DNA of 41,628 bases from Desulfococcus sp041737845 (GTDB lineage: Bacteria > Desulfobacterota > Desulfobacteria > Desulfobacterales > Desulfococcaceae): NCBI RefSeq assembly GCF_041737845.1, contig NZ_JBGSQX010000167.1, forward strand, positions 1 to 41,628. Direction: 5' to 3'. The position numbers and the translations under genes were made by a program. The notes under the pieces were generated by a model that was not told where the DNA came from, did not search any database, and saw nothing but the letters and a program-made list of their open reading frames with translations. This document shows, piece after piece, positions 1 to 7,740 of this stretch. How positions within the stretch are numbered: the first letter of the stretch is position 1; every line of letters starts with the position of its first letter.

Positions 1-174
1 CCCTGCCGCGCGACGGCGGCGGAGGCGGTCGTGGCAGGCAGGGTGCTGGACGGCCCGACCATTGCAGAAGCGGCCCGGGCGGCCATGGCAGATGCCGAGC
101 CCATGTCCGGGAACGGCTACAAGATTCCGATGTTCCTGGGCGTCATCGAAGAGGCCCTCGGGGCGCTGGCCTGA
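1..174 (+). CDS. C-terminal end of a molybdopterin-dehydrogenase FAD-binding subunit (partial)
   Basis: The reading frame is open from the first base and stops at TGA 172-174, leaving 57 residues of a gene that begins outside the window. The visible part has the alanine-rich helices and the closing 'YKIPMFLGVIEEAL' stretch that resemble the C-terminal domain of CoxM/XdhB-type FAD subunits of xanthine dehydrogenase or CO dehydrogenase family enzymes. Those subunits pass electrons between FAD and the iron-sulphur subunit of a molybdenum hydroxylase. The next gene starts 20 bases downstream on the same strand, so the two are probably cotranscribed. The family call rests on a short C-terminal fragment without the FAD-binding motifs, so the substrate cannot be stated. 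Confidence 0.55.
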   Translation, partial: PCRATAAEAVVAGRVLDGPTIAEAARAAMADAEPMSGNGYKIPMFLGVIEEALGALA

Positions 175-194
175 CGCCGCAACAAGGAGATCCT

Positions 195-602
195 GTGAGA
201 GTTCTGTTCTGGTTCTGCGAAAGATTCGCCTGGACGCCGACCCTCAAGACCCTGGAAAACGCTCCCGACGCGGCCCCGGACGAGCGCACCCGCGCGGTGG
301 TGGCCTTCATCCATGTCGAGCCCGGGGACCTGGGGGACGGCAGTTCGGCCGAGACCAAACTCGTGAAAAACGCCAAATGGGTGGCGAGAAAATGGGAGGC
401 CCAGGAGGTCGTTCTTCATTCCTTTACCCATCTGGGAGAGGCCAAGGCCGATCCCGAGGCGGCCAGGGCCCTCATTGACCGCGCGGGAGAGCGGTTGAAA
501 AGCGCCGGATACGCGACCGTCCAGACCCCCTACGGATATTTCAACGACCTGTCCATCGAGGCCCCGGGGCATCCCCTGGCCCGGATTTTCAAGGAATTTT
601 AG
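195..602 (+). CDS. Free-standing archaeal-type threonyl-tRNA synthetase editing domain protein
   Basis: This 135-residue protein matches from end to end the N-terminal editing domain of archaeal threonyl-tRNA synthetase, a D-aminoacyl-tRNA-deacylase-like fold that hydrolyses Ser-tRNA(Thr). Recognisable features are the start 'MRVLFWFCERF', the 'VAFIHVEPGD' strand, 'HSFTHLGE' around residue 79 and the 'PYGYFND...GHPLA' block at 112-128. No synthetase domain follows, so the domain stands alone. Archaeal enzymes normally read GYYK in the last block and use that lysine in editing; here it reads GYFN, so Asn117 replaces the lysine. The start is GTG at 195 with AAGGAG at 184-189. The family call is fairly firm. 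A trans-editing role is inference, and the lysine change may mean another substrate or a binding-only role. Confidence 0.8.
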   Translation: MRVLFWFCERFAWTPTLKTLENAPDAAPDERTRAVVAFIHVEPGDLGDGSSAETKLVKNAKWVARKWEAQEVVLHSFTHLGEAKADPEAARALIDRAGERLKSAGYATVQTPYGYFNDLSIEAPGHPLARIFKEF

Positions 603-620
603 GATATAAAGGAGGTGAGC

Positions 621-1172
621 ATGAAAAATCTGAGACTTAACTACGAAACCCTGATCAAGATTACCCGGTCTCTGACCCAATCGAAGAAAACGGAAGAGAT
701 CATCCAGATGACGGTGAAGAGCATCAAATCCGCACTGGACATCAAGGGATGCACCCTCTTCCTGGTCAACCGCGGCACGAATGAACTGGAGGTCGCGGCC
801 TCAACCGGCCTGAGCAGGGAATATCTCAACAAGGGGGCCATCAGCGCCCTCAAGTCCATCGCCGATTCCCTGAAAGACGGCCCGGTCGCGGTCTACGACG
901 TTGGTGACGACCCCCGCATCCAGTATCCCGAGGCGGCCAAGGCCGAAGGGATCGCGTCCATCCTCTCCGTGCCCATCATGATCGGCGACGAGGCCATCGG
1001 CGCCGTGCGGGTCTACACGGAGAAAAAGTGGGATTTCACCCTCGATGACGTGAATTTCGTGCAGGCTATCGCCCAGATCGCGGGGATCATCATCGAGATG
1101 ACCCGGCTCTACCAGGGGCAGAGTGAATACATCGAAACCCTGTCGACCATGTGCGAATCCCCCGCGCTTTAA
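621..1172 (+). CDS. GAF-domain sensory protein
   Basis: The 183-residue protein consists almost entirely of one GAF domain, at about residues 14-155. It shows the typical 'CTLFLVN' strand, the 'GLSREYLNKG' turn and the 'SILSVPIMIGDEAIGAVRVY' core. GAF domains bind small ligands such as cyclic nucleotides, haem or flavin, or act as dimerisation modules. No output domain such as a histidine kinase, GGDEF or DNA-binding domain follows, so its partner must be separate. ATG at 621 is preferred to GTG at 615 because GGAGG at 611-615 lies five bases upstream of it. It starts 18 bases after the editing-domain gene and is probably in the same transcript. The ligand cannot be read from the sequence. 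Confidence 0.8.
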   Translation: MKNLRLNYETLIKITRSLTQSKKTEEIIQMTVKSIKSALDIKGCTLFLVNRGTNELEVAASTGLSREYLNKGAISALKSIADSLKDGPVAVYDVGDDPRIQYPEAAKAEGIASILSVPIMIGDEAIGAVRVYTEKKWDFTLDDVNFVQAIAQIAGIIIEMTRLYQGQSEYIETLSTMCESPAL

Positions 1173-1248
1173 CCCCATGTCAACCCCGGCCGCCGTAAAC
1201 GGCACGGCGCCGGGGTACATATCGAATCACGATCACGAAGGAAACCGG

Positions 1249-2106
1249 ATGGAAGCAGTCATCGACCCCGCCTCGGACCTCCACCTCCACACCCGCTATT
1301 CCGACGGAAACGCCGGTGTCCGGGAGATGATCGAGGCCGCCGTGGCCAGGGGCTTTCGGAGGATCGCCATCACCGACCACATGCCCCTGCCCTTCGAAAG
1401 CCGCTACGCCATGGCGGTGGAAGAGATCGACCGCTACCGGGAGGAGATCCGCCGGGTCCGCGGGGAGTACGCGGGCGTCATCGAGGTTCGGCTGGGGCTG
1501 GAGATGGAATACCTTCCCGGCTTCGAGGTATGGACAGAAAAGATCGCGGCGGCCGGCTGGGAGCATGCCATCGGTTCGGTCCACGGCATCATTGCGGATG
1601 GTCGCCGCGGCATGGTGAACGGCACGCGGACGGAGTTCGAGCGGCTTTTATCGGCCCTCTTCAACGGGGATATCCGCGCCCTCTGCACCCATTATTACAA
1701 GCATCTTCAAAGGGTCGTGGACTCGGGGCTGGTCAGCACCGTGGGTCATCTGGATGTTCTCAAGAAGCACAATCGGGACGGCATCTTTTTCGATGAGACG
1801 GCGGCCTGGTACTGCGATCTGGTCATGGAAACCCTCAACCATGTCAAGGCGTCCTCCATGACCGTCGAAATCAATATGTCCGGCTGCGACCACCCGACGG
1901 CCGCGCCCTATCCCAGCCCGTGGCTCGTCGCCGAATGCATTCGCCGCGACATCCCGCTGGTTCTCTCGTCCGACGCCCACCGGCCGGAAAACATCGGTCG
2001 GAATTTCGAAAGGTTGCCGGACATGCTATGCCCGGCCAGTGCAGATTGGGGACGCTGCCCGTCATCGGAGGAGAAAATTCCTCCCGAGTCTTCTTTACCT
2101 TACTGA
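1249..2106 (+). CDS. PHP-domain phosphoesterase, histidinol-phosphatase (HisK) type
   Basis: The 285-residue protein carries the metal-binding motifs of the PHP family in order. These are 'DLHLHTRYSDG' near residue 10, 'ITDHM' near 44, 'GLEMEY' near 85, 'GSVHG' near 105, 'GHLDVLKK' in the middle and 'SSDAH' near 240. HisK-type histidinol phosphatases have this arrangement and length and hydrolyse L-histidinol phosphate. The start at ATG 1249 follows AAGGAA at 1238-1243. The hisI and hisG genes of the pathway lie about 18 kb away on the other strand, which supports the phosphatase guess only weakly. Other PHP phosphoesterases look similar, so the substrate is inferred. Confidence 0.75.
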   Translation: MEAVIDPASDLHLHTRYSDGNAGVREMIEAAVARGFRRIAITDHMPLPFESRYAMAVEEIDRYREEIRRVRGEYAGVIEVRLGLEMEYLPGFEVWTEKIAAAGWEHAIGSVHGIIADGRRGMVNGTRTEFERLLSALFNGDIRALCTHYYKHLQRVVDSGLVSTVGHLDVLKKHNRDGIFFDETAAWYCDLVMETLNHVKASSMTVEINMSGCDHPTAAPYPSPWLVAECIRRDIPLVLSSDAHRPENIGRNFERLPDMLCPASADWGRCPSSEEKIPPESSLPY

Positions 2107-2278
2107 ATGCTTTCCTTCTCCGGGAAAAATCATTCGGAATATCCGCAGAAGCCTGAAAAAAGGATCGGCCGCCTGCCCGGCGCCATGGCATAATTTCGGC
2201 AGCCGATGGCGAAAATCCAGGCGCCGGCTTTGGGAACGGATGCAGTCTATAGTTATGAGCTGGGTTTCAAAATAATCC

Positions 2279-2307
2279 TTGATATTATGAAATCAGTCTG
2301 ATAATAC
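2279..2307 (+). promoter_or_regulatory. Candidate sigma-70 promoter for the NifX-like gene
   Basis: TTGATA at 2279-2284 and TAATAC at 2302-2307 are separated by 17 bases, in an AT-rich pocket of an otherwise GC-rich region. The ATG of the next gene lies 63 bases beyond the -10 box. The rest of the 263-base gap from 2107 shows no other signal to me. Confidence 0.45.
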
Positions 2308-2369
2308 ATTCTTACATTGAATGCCATTCTCCCGTATTCACCCCAAACCAACAGCAAGGAAAAAGCGTC

Positions 2370-2831
2370 ATGAAAATCGCGATCAGTACATCCGGAAAAA
2401 CCCTGGACAGTGATGTGGAACCCCGCTTTGGCAGGAGCCCGGGGTTCATCCTGTTCGACACCGACACCCAAAACGTCCAGTACCTGGATAATGCCGCACA
2501 GCAGAATCTATCCCAAGGGGCCGGCATCCAGACCGCGCAGATGATTGCCGAAGCCGGGACCCAGGTGGTAATCACGGGCCAGGTCGGCCCCAAGGCCGCC
2601 CAGGTGTTGGACCAATCCAAGATCAAAATCCATGCATGCGCCGGCGGAACCGTCCGGGAAGCCCTGAAGGCACTAGATGAAAACGCCCTAAAGGCGTTCA
2701 GCCTCGATGATGCCGCTCAGGTCGTTCCAAATAAGCCGGGGGACCAGGACATGGGCGGCGTCGGCCGGGGCAGAGGTCCGGGCCAGGGCGGGCGCGGCAT
2801 GGGCGGCGGCGGGGGTCAGGGGCGGCGATAA
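2370..2831 (+). CDS. NifB/NifX-type dinitrogenase iron-molybdenum cofactor-binding domain protein
   Basis: Residues 1-115 form the DiNase FeMo-cofactor fold. It shows the start 'MKIAISTSGKTLDSDVEPRFGR', the 'FDTDTQNVQYLDN' strand and the 'GAGIQTAQMIAEAG' helix that precedes the 'VVITGQVGPKA' strand. Proteins of this fold (NifX, NafY and many uncharacterised anaerobe proteins) bind iron-sulphur or Fe-Mo clusters. The remaining 38 residues are a low-complexity tail of glycine, arginine and glutamine after 'QDMGGVGRG'. No nitrogenase genes are nearby, so a general metal-cluster carrier or insertion role is more likely than nitrogen fixation. It has its own candidate promoter and faces the convergent DUF3352-like gene. 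The fold is clear and the partner is unknown. Confidence 0.85.
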   Translation: MKIAISTSGKTLDSDVEPRFGRSPGFILFDTDTQNVQYLDNAAQQNLSQGAGIQTAQMIAEAGTQVVITGQVGPKAAQVLDQSKIKIHACAGGTVREALKALDENALKAFSLDDAAQVVPNKPGDQDMGGVGRGRGPGQGGRGMGGGGGQGRR

Positions 2832-2923
2832 GGACTGAAAACTGCCCGGTCTCTCAACATGCCGCCGGAACCCCCACAGGGGGCTTCCTCGATGCGGATG
2901 GCGACCACGCGCCGCGTCCCGTC

Positions 2924-4669
2924 TCATTCATGGGTGGGTTTCAGAACATAGACGTCCGCCTGGATGCCGTTTTCCCCGAAGAGCGTCCGGGAACCCATGG
3001 CCGGGTACATGGAAAGACCATCCAGAATCGGCGCCGCGACCTTGTTGGAGAGGCAGGCCATCTGACCTGCGTCCCCGGCCCTGCCGGTCATGCCGGCAAG
3101 GGTCAGAGCCCAATTAAGGAGATCCTTGGCCCTGGCGGCGGCCTCGCCGGTTTGAAGGTAGACCACCTGGTTGTTGGGGTCGGTGAGCCCCCTGTTGACG
3201 GCGCTGAAGGACGGGGAATCCGCAAGGCGCTTCCCGCCCGCTTCCCGCCCCAGAAGGGTTTTGAGGAGCCCCCGGCTGGAGGCCAATACCAGGAAGCCGT
3301 CCCGAACCGTATAGCCGGGACTGATGTCTTCGCCGTAGGGCAGCGCCACATACCGGATGGTGCTGCCCTGGAAATCTTCCGCCGCCTTGGCCAGCCCGAA
3401 ATGCCGGACGGCGGCGTCCGCGAGCCGGTCGATGACCTCCGGCTGCCCCACCTCGGCCAGGATGGCCAACTCGGGCACGGGGAACATCCCGCCGGTCTGG
3501 ATGTCCCGAATCATGACGGCGAACTGGCTGCCGAAGGCGTTCATGGCGTCTTCGAAGGGAACCCCGGTTTTCCCCTCAAAATCCCGCCGGAATTCCGCCG
3601 CCTCCCCGGGGTTGAGGCGGGAGAGGTCCAGAACGGATTCAAGGAGATGACCGAGATTGTTCTGCCAACTGTAATACAGGACCGCCTCGGGCATCCAGGG
3701 GAGGGTCGTGTTGCTTTCCGGCGGGACGGTCAGCATACGCGCCATGTCCGGCGAAAGGTCCGCGGCATTGTACTTGACCCGCCAGCGGTGGTGGACCACC
3801 TGGCCGTCGTCGGTCGCGACGGCGGCGATGACGGGCCTGGCCTGATTGAACCCGCCCCACAGATTCCGGGCCTCGTCCGCGGAGGCGTCACCGGCATTTT
3901 TCTGATCCGCAAGATCGAACCATGTGTTGAGGACGGCGTGAAGGTTGATCCAGGCAAAGCCATGGGCCGTTTCCGGCGTCGCCAGCTCCGCGCGCAGGGC
4001 GGCATAATCGGGTGACCGGGCCAGCGACAGGCGGGCGCCTGTCTGGGGCGCCAAGCAGCGGACAATAGGCTTCGGGTCCAGGGCAACCAGCCCCAGACCG
4101 CGATGGACGGCGACGAAAAGCGGCGGACCGTCTCCCGTCTCGATCCTGTCCATCCGGACGTCGTCTGCCGTATGGGCCGTGATGGTCAGATCCCGGGCGA
4201 ACATCTTCCCGATCCACTGGATCATTTCAGCCGGCTTTCCGGGCCGGAGCACCATGACGGCGGACTCATGCCAGAGCCTTTCCGGGGCCGACCGAAGGGC
4301 ATCCGGGTCCGGCTGCAGGACGGCGACCACCGCAAGATCCCCGAAAAGCGTGTCGAACCAGGGGCTGTCTAGGCCCGCCATCAACCGGGCCTGAAGCCGG
4401 CTCAGGCGTTCGATCTCTTCAGGATCCGCGTTGAAGGCCCCCATGCAGGCCGGCATTTCGATCCCCGAAACCGCCCGGCCCAGGGGGCCGGCCCTGAATT
4501 CATCCAGACTTTCCTTCAGGTCGACCGCCTCGATCATCACCAGGGTCTCTTCGGGCAGCAGCTCCGCCGGCTGGATCACGCCCGCCGCCGGTCGGTTGAA
4601 ATACCAGACGGCACCGCCCGCGGAAAGGATGCCCAGCAAAACAACAACGATCACGAGTCTCTTTTTCAT
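2924..4669 (-). CDS. DUF3352-like membrane-anchored periplasmic protein
   Basis: This 581-residue protein begins with a short basic stretch and one hydrophobic segment at about residues 3-22 ('LVIVVVLLGILSAGGAVWYF'). That segment is either an uncleaved anchor or a signal peptide, and it places the bulk outside the cytoplasm. The body alternates 'LLPEETLVMIEAVDL'-like openings with long beta-rich stretches, resembling DUF3352 proteins, whose function is unknown. ATG 4669 is chosen over an upstream in-frame ATG at 4729 because GGAG sits eight bases before it and the hydrophobic segment then starts directly. A copy of the dispersed palindromic repeat lies just upstream at 4716-4868 and overlaps that alternative start. 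The DUF assignment is tentative. Confidence 0.65.
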   Translation of the reverse strand: MKKRLVIVVVLLGILSAGGAVWYFNRPAAGVIQPAELLPEETLVMIEAVDLKESLDEFRAGPLGRAVSGIEMPACMGAFNADPEEIERLSRLQARLMAGLDSPWFDTLFGDLAVVAVLQPDPDALRSAPERLWHESAVMVLRPGKPAEMIQWIGKMFARDLTITAHTADDVRMDRIETGDGPPLFVAVHRGLGLVALDPKPIVRCLAPQTGARLSLARSPDYAALRAELATPETAHGFAWINLHAVLNTWFDLADQKNAGDASADEARNLWGGFNQARPVIAAVATDDGQVVHHRWRVKYNAADLSPDMARMLTVPPESNTTLPWMPEAVLYYSWQNNLGHLLESVLDLSRLNPGEAAEFRRDFEGKTGVPFEDAMNAFGSQFAVMIRDIQTGGMFPVPELAILAEVGQPEVIDRLADAAVRHFGLAKAAEDFQGSTIRYVALPYGEDISPGYTVRDGFLVLASSRGLLKTLLGREAGGKRLADSPSFSAVNRGLTDPNNQVVYLQTGEAAARAKDLLNWALTLAGMTGRAGDAGQMACLSNKVAAPILDGLSMYPAMGSRTLFGENGIQADVYVLKPTHE

Positions 4670-4715
4670 TTCAGCGCTCCGTATTGAGTTGAACCTGGTT
4701 GTTGTATCGAAAGAT

Positions 4716-4868
4716 TGACGGTTTCGCAAAAAGGCCGATATCTGCGTTACGCGTATCCCTCGTCACTGCGGCGTACCATAAGTACTTTTCATTCCTCGGG
4801 ATTCGCAAGCCTTGATCTCGACCTTTTTACAAAACCATCAGAAAATCGACTTTTTGCGAATCCATCAA
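4716..4868. repeat. Dispersed palindromic repeat, copy 1
   Basis: This ~150-bp block is nearly identical to 40853-41004 and related to 20738-20887. It opens with GACGGTTTCGCAAAAAGG and closes with the approximate reverse complement, ending in CTTTTTGCGAATCCATC. A second internal inverted copy of the end (CGACCTTTTTACAAAACC) lies near 4820. The centre is a degraded palindrome (GCGTATCCCTCGTCAC against ATTCCTCGGGATTCGC). It has no coding capacity that I credit. It resembles a miniature inverted-repeat element. The rest of the gene-free stretch 4670-5023 shows nothing I can name. Confidence 0.85.
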
Positions 4869-5023
4869 AGATTTGAGGGAATGCAAGATCAGCGGCTTGG
4901 CATGCTGAAGGGGAGATTTTTGGCGCGGAATGTGTCCGTCGCCTGATGGAGGGGGTTGCCGGAGCTTGTTTATCGGCTTTCAAACAAAAATGTCGCGGGG
5001 TCAAGGCAAGGGTTGCTATTTTT

Positions 5024-5224
5024 TTAATCCGGCCTGTTTTCGTCCCTGAGACGCTCTTCCCAATACGTCCTGAACTCAGCGGCATATTTATTTACCCAAT
5101 CGAAAACGGCCTGGTTGCCCAAATCCTTCATGGCCTTTTCCGATTCAATCCATTTGTGTTTCAGGATTTCATTGATTTGCATATAATGGATCTTTTCCCG
5201 GATCATTTGTAGTCTGTTATCCAT
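5024..5224 (-). CDS. Small conserved-looking protein, function unknown
   Basis: The 66-residue frame encodes a highly charged, helix-rich protein beginning 'MDNRLQMIREKIHYMQINE' and ending 'EERLRDENRPD'. AGGAAA lies a few bases before the ATG at 5224, and its composition (many Lys, Glu, Trp and Tyr; few Ala and Gly) differs from the shadow frames around it. I do not recognise a family. It stands alone, with about 200 empty bases on its upstream side (5225-5429, where I see nothing). A soluble accessory or regulatory protein is possible but cannot be shown. Confidence 0.5.
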   Translation of the reverse strand: MDNRLQMIREKIHYMQINEILKHKWIESEKAMKDLGNQAVFDWVNKYAAEFRTYWEERLRDENRPD

Positions 5225-5429
5225 CTTGTTTTCCTGGGTTGCAATTTTATTCTCGGCGTCTCTTCTTCCGCCTATCCACCGGTTATCTTAATGTGTCATG
5301 TAACGGCTGTCAATGGCTGAAAAAAGGATTCATCCTCCTGGCGGTGCGCCCTTATGTTGCCGTCTCTGATCCGAACAGCCGTCATGCCGGGCGGGCTTCG
5401 AATGAAGTGGACCCGCCTCCGACCGGCGT

Positions 5430-6545
5430 CTACTCGCTGCCCTTTTTCTCCCGCTCCTCGAGCACGCAGTATATCCCCCGGCCTTCCATGGCCGGCTTGA
5501 AGCAAAGGTTGTCCGACTTGCAGGAGGCTATGGCCGTGTCTCCGGACTGCCAGCGCTGAATCAGTTCAGGTTCCCGAATCAGGGGCCGGCACAGGGCGAT
5601 GTAGTCGGCCTGGGAGGATGCCGCCAGCGCTTCCGCCACCTCCAGGGACCGAATGCCGCCCACCAGAATCAGGGGGATACGGATACGGGCTTTGTAATCC
5701 CGGGCGGCGTCCCGATAGAAAACCTGCCGGTCGGGGGTGTCGAATTTGCCGGTCCTGACCGGGGTGTTCTTGCCCGAAAGGGGGGTGCCGCCGCTGAGCT
5801 CTACGGCGTCCATCCCGGCGCGCTCAAGCACCTGGCAAACCGCCAGCATGTCCTGCCGACTGAAACCGCCTTCGACAAAATCCTCCGAATTCAACTTGAT
5901 CAGCACCGGAAAGGTTTTGCCGACGGCCCGGCGGATGCGATCCAGGACCTCCAGAACGATACGGGCGCGGTTTTCGATGCTGCCGCCGTAGCGGTCCTGC
6001 CGCCGGTTGTAGCAAGGCGAAAGGAACTGGCTGAGCAGATACCCGTGGGCGGCATGGATCTGAACCCCGTCAAAGCCGGCTTTCCAGGCTCTTGCCGCGC
6101 CGGCGGCAAAGGCTTCGACGACGCCCTCAATATCGTCAAGGGTCATTTCCCGGCAGACGGGGGCCTTTTCCCCTTCGAGGACTGAAGGCCCCATGGCGGG
6201 CAGGCCTGACAAACCGGTGGCGGCCTGGCAGCCGGCGTGGGCCAGCTGGACGATGATCCTGCCGTTTCGGGCGTGGACCGCCGAGGCCATCCGGGCCAAA
6301 CCCGGAAGCAACCCGTCGTCGTAAATGCCCATCTGTCCGGGTCCGGCCTGGCCTTCCCGGCTCACATGGGCATGGCCGCTGATGATCAATCCAACGCCCC
6401 CGTCCGCCAGCCGGGTCATCAGGTCTATCAGGCGAGGGGTGCAGGCGCCTTCGTCGTCGGCCATCCCTTCCCAGGTGGCCGAGCGCACAAAACGGTTTTT
6501 CAGGATCAGGGAGCTGAGGGTCGTTTGTTCAAAGAGTGACGGCAT
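5430..6545 (-). CDS. NADH:flavin oxidoreductase, old yellow enzyme family
   Basis: The 371-residue protein is a single FMN-binding TIM barrel of the old yellow enzyme family. Typical motifs are 'LKNRFVRSATWEGMADDEG' at about 16-34, 'IIVQLAHAG' near 97, 'IHAAHGYLLSQFLSPCYN' near 168, 'DRYGGSIENR' near 189 and 'ILVGGIRS' before the final phosphate-binding strands. Such enzymes reduce activated carbon-carbon double bonds with NAD(P)H. The protein ends near 'ASCKSDNLCFKPA'. In larger relatives this region starts an iron-sulphur cluster motif, but here one expected cysteine is replaced and the FAD/NAD domain of FadH-type reductases is missing. AAGGAAC precedes ATG 6545. A flavin reductase gene lies just upstream on the same strand. 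The substrate is unknown. Confidence 0.9.
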   Translation of the reverse strand: MPSLFEQTTLSSLILKNRFVRSATWEGMADDEGACTPRLIDLMTRLADGGVGLIISGHAHVSREGQAGPGQMGIYDDGLLPGLARMASAVHARNGRIIVQLAHAGCQAATGLSGLPAMGPSVLEGEKAPVCREMTLDDIEGVVEAFAAGAARAWKAGFDGVQIHAAHGYLLSQFLSPCYNRRQDRYGGSIENRARIVLEVLDRIRRAVGKTFPVLIKLNSEDFVEGGFSRQDMLAVCQVLERAGMDAVELSGGTPLSGKNTPVRTGKFDTPDRQVFYRDAARDYKARIRIPLILVGGIRSLEVAEALAASSQADYIALCRPLIREPELIQRWQSGDTAIASCKSDNLCFKPAMEGRGIYCVLEEREKKGSE

Positions 6546-6578
6546 GACTGTTCCTTTATAGTGTCCTGGCGTTCAGGA

Positions 6579-7151
6579 TCATTCGGGTTTTTTCGTCTTC
6601 AGGGCCTTGCCCGCATGCCAGCAATTGCCGACGGCCGGCCCTATCGACCAGTACTTTTTGCTCGCCATGTCGAAAAGCAGCGGCCGCAGTTTGGCGATGT
6701 CGATTTTGCCGTCGGTCAGAACGCCGTCATCAGCATGGGTCTGAACCAATTCGCCGATAAAAATTTCATGGGTCGGAAAATCGAGTACGTCGTGGAGCCG
6801 GAGTTCCATATTGACGAGGCACTGGCGGACCATCGGCGCGGTTTTCAGCTCACCGTAAAAAACGTCGAACAGGGCGGCCTTGTCAGTTTTCCTGCCCGTC
6901 ATGATGCCGCAGTAATCGGTTTCCACCATGAGGTTCTCCGACGGCAGGCAGATGCTGAACGTCCGGTTTTCATGGATGCCGGCATTGGAGTAGTGGACCT
7001 TGCCAAGGCCGATGGATAGATACTGGGGCGTTCCGTGGTTCAGAATGCCCACGTGGGCGACCGCCAGGAAATTCGGCTTGCCGTTGACCGTTGCGCCCAC
7101 CAGCGTGGTGGGCATCGGATACAGTGCGTTTACGGGTCCGATGGAATTCAT
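6579..7151 (-). CDS. Flavin reductase-like (flavoredoxin type) FMN-binding protein
   Basis: The 190-residue protein has the split-barrel FMN-binding pattern of the flavin reductase/flavoredoxin family. It opens with 'NALYPMPTTLVGATVNGKPN', followed by 'HYSNAGIHENRTFSICLPS' and 'ETDYCGIMTGRKTDKAALF'. Members reduce or carry FMN and can serve as electron carriers in anaerobes. ATG 7151 fits the family's start and has AAGGAAA upstream; a longer frame from 7223 lacks a comparable site. It ends 33 bases before the old yellow enzyme gene, so the two are likely cotranscribed and may act as an FMN-linked redox pair, which is an inference from position only. Confidence 0.85.
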   Translation of the reverse strand: MNSIGPVNALYPMPTTLVGATVNGKPNFLAVAHVGILNHGTPQYLSIGLGKVHYSNAGIHENRTFSICLPSENLMVETDYCGIMTGRKTDKAALFDVFYGELKTAPMVRQCLVNMELRLHDVLDFPTHEIFIGELVQTHADDGVLTDGKIDIAKLRPLLFDMASKKYWSIGPAVGNCWHAGKALKTKKPE

Positions 7152-7242
7152 ATCGTTATTTTCCTTTTTTTTGCGTTGAAACGGTTGTGGGTCGTAATCG
7201 GTCAAAGATGGATATTGGATCAACTCATGATGACTCCCCGCG

Positions 7243-7740
7243 CTATGGCTGTAGGATCTGGAACGAATAGGTTTCCTTGAAGACCTGGCGTCCCGCCTTG
7301 ACGGTCAGCGCAAAGACGTAAGCCCCGGGAGACGCACCGGGCGGTATCTGGATATAGGCGTTCACGGCCCATGTGCCCGGAACAAAAGTATAGCGGGTGG
7401 TGTCTTTCAAAACGACTTTTCCCTTGTGCGTCACCTGCCGGACAATCGTGCCGGAGATACTTTCCGCAGAGCAGGAAGCATAGGTGAAACGGGTAAGTAT
7501 CTGTTCCCCGGGAACCATCTTATACGGCCTGAATAACGAATCCTCCAGATAAACCGAGGAATTGCCGGCACAACGATGCTTCTTCTTCGTCTCCTCGTAG
7601 GAAGCGACAAGCTGCTCACCCGGCTTATACGCCAGCTTGTAAGCCGACAGTTCAGTCTTGAGCAGCGCTTTCTGGCATGCCACAAGGAAAAGAGGCATCA
7701 GAAACAACATCAACACCCGGACTATTTGATGATGCGCCAT
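7243..7740 (-). CDS. Putative lipoprotein, function unknown
   Basis: The 165-residue protein begins with a lipoprotein signal peptide: a hydrophobic run followed by the lipobox 'LVAC' with the cysteine at residue 22. The mature part is beta-rich and closes with 'SPGAYVFALTVKAGRQVF', which resembles an immunoglobulin-like sandwich. It contains three further cysteines that could form disulphides. Its ATG at 7740 lies inside the last codons of the upstream kinase-like gene (19-base overlap) with AGGAGA nine bases before it, so translation is probably coupled. The shared transcript suggests that it works with the kinase-like protein at the envelope. No family recognised. Confidence 0.7.
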   Translation of the reverse strand: MAHHQIVRVLMLFLMPLFLVACQKALLKTELSAYKLAYKPGEQLVASYEETKKKHRCAGNSSVYLEDSLFRPYKMVPGEQILTRFTYASCSAESISGTIVRQVTHKGKVVLKDTTRYTFVPGTWAVNAYIQIPPGASPGAYVFALTVKAGRQVFKETYSFQILQP

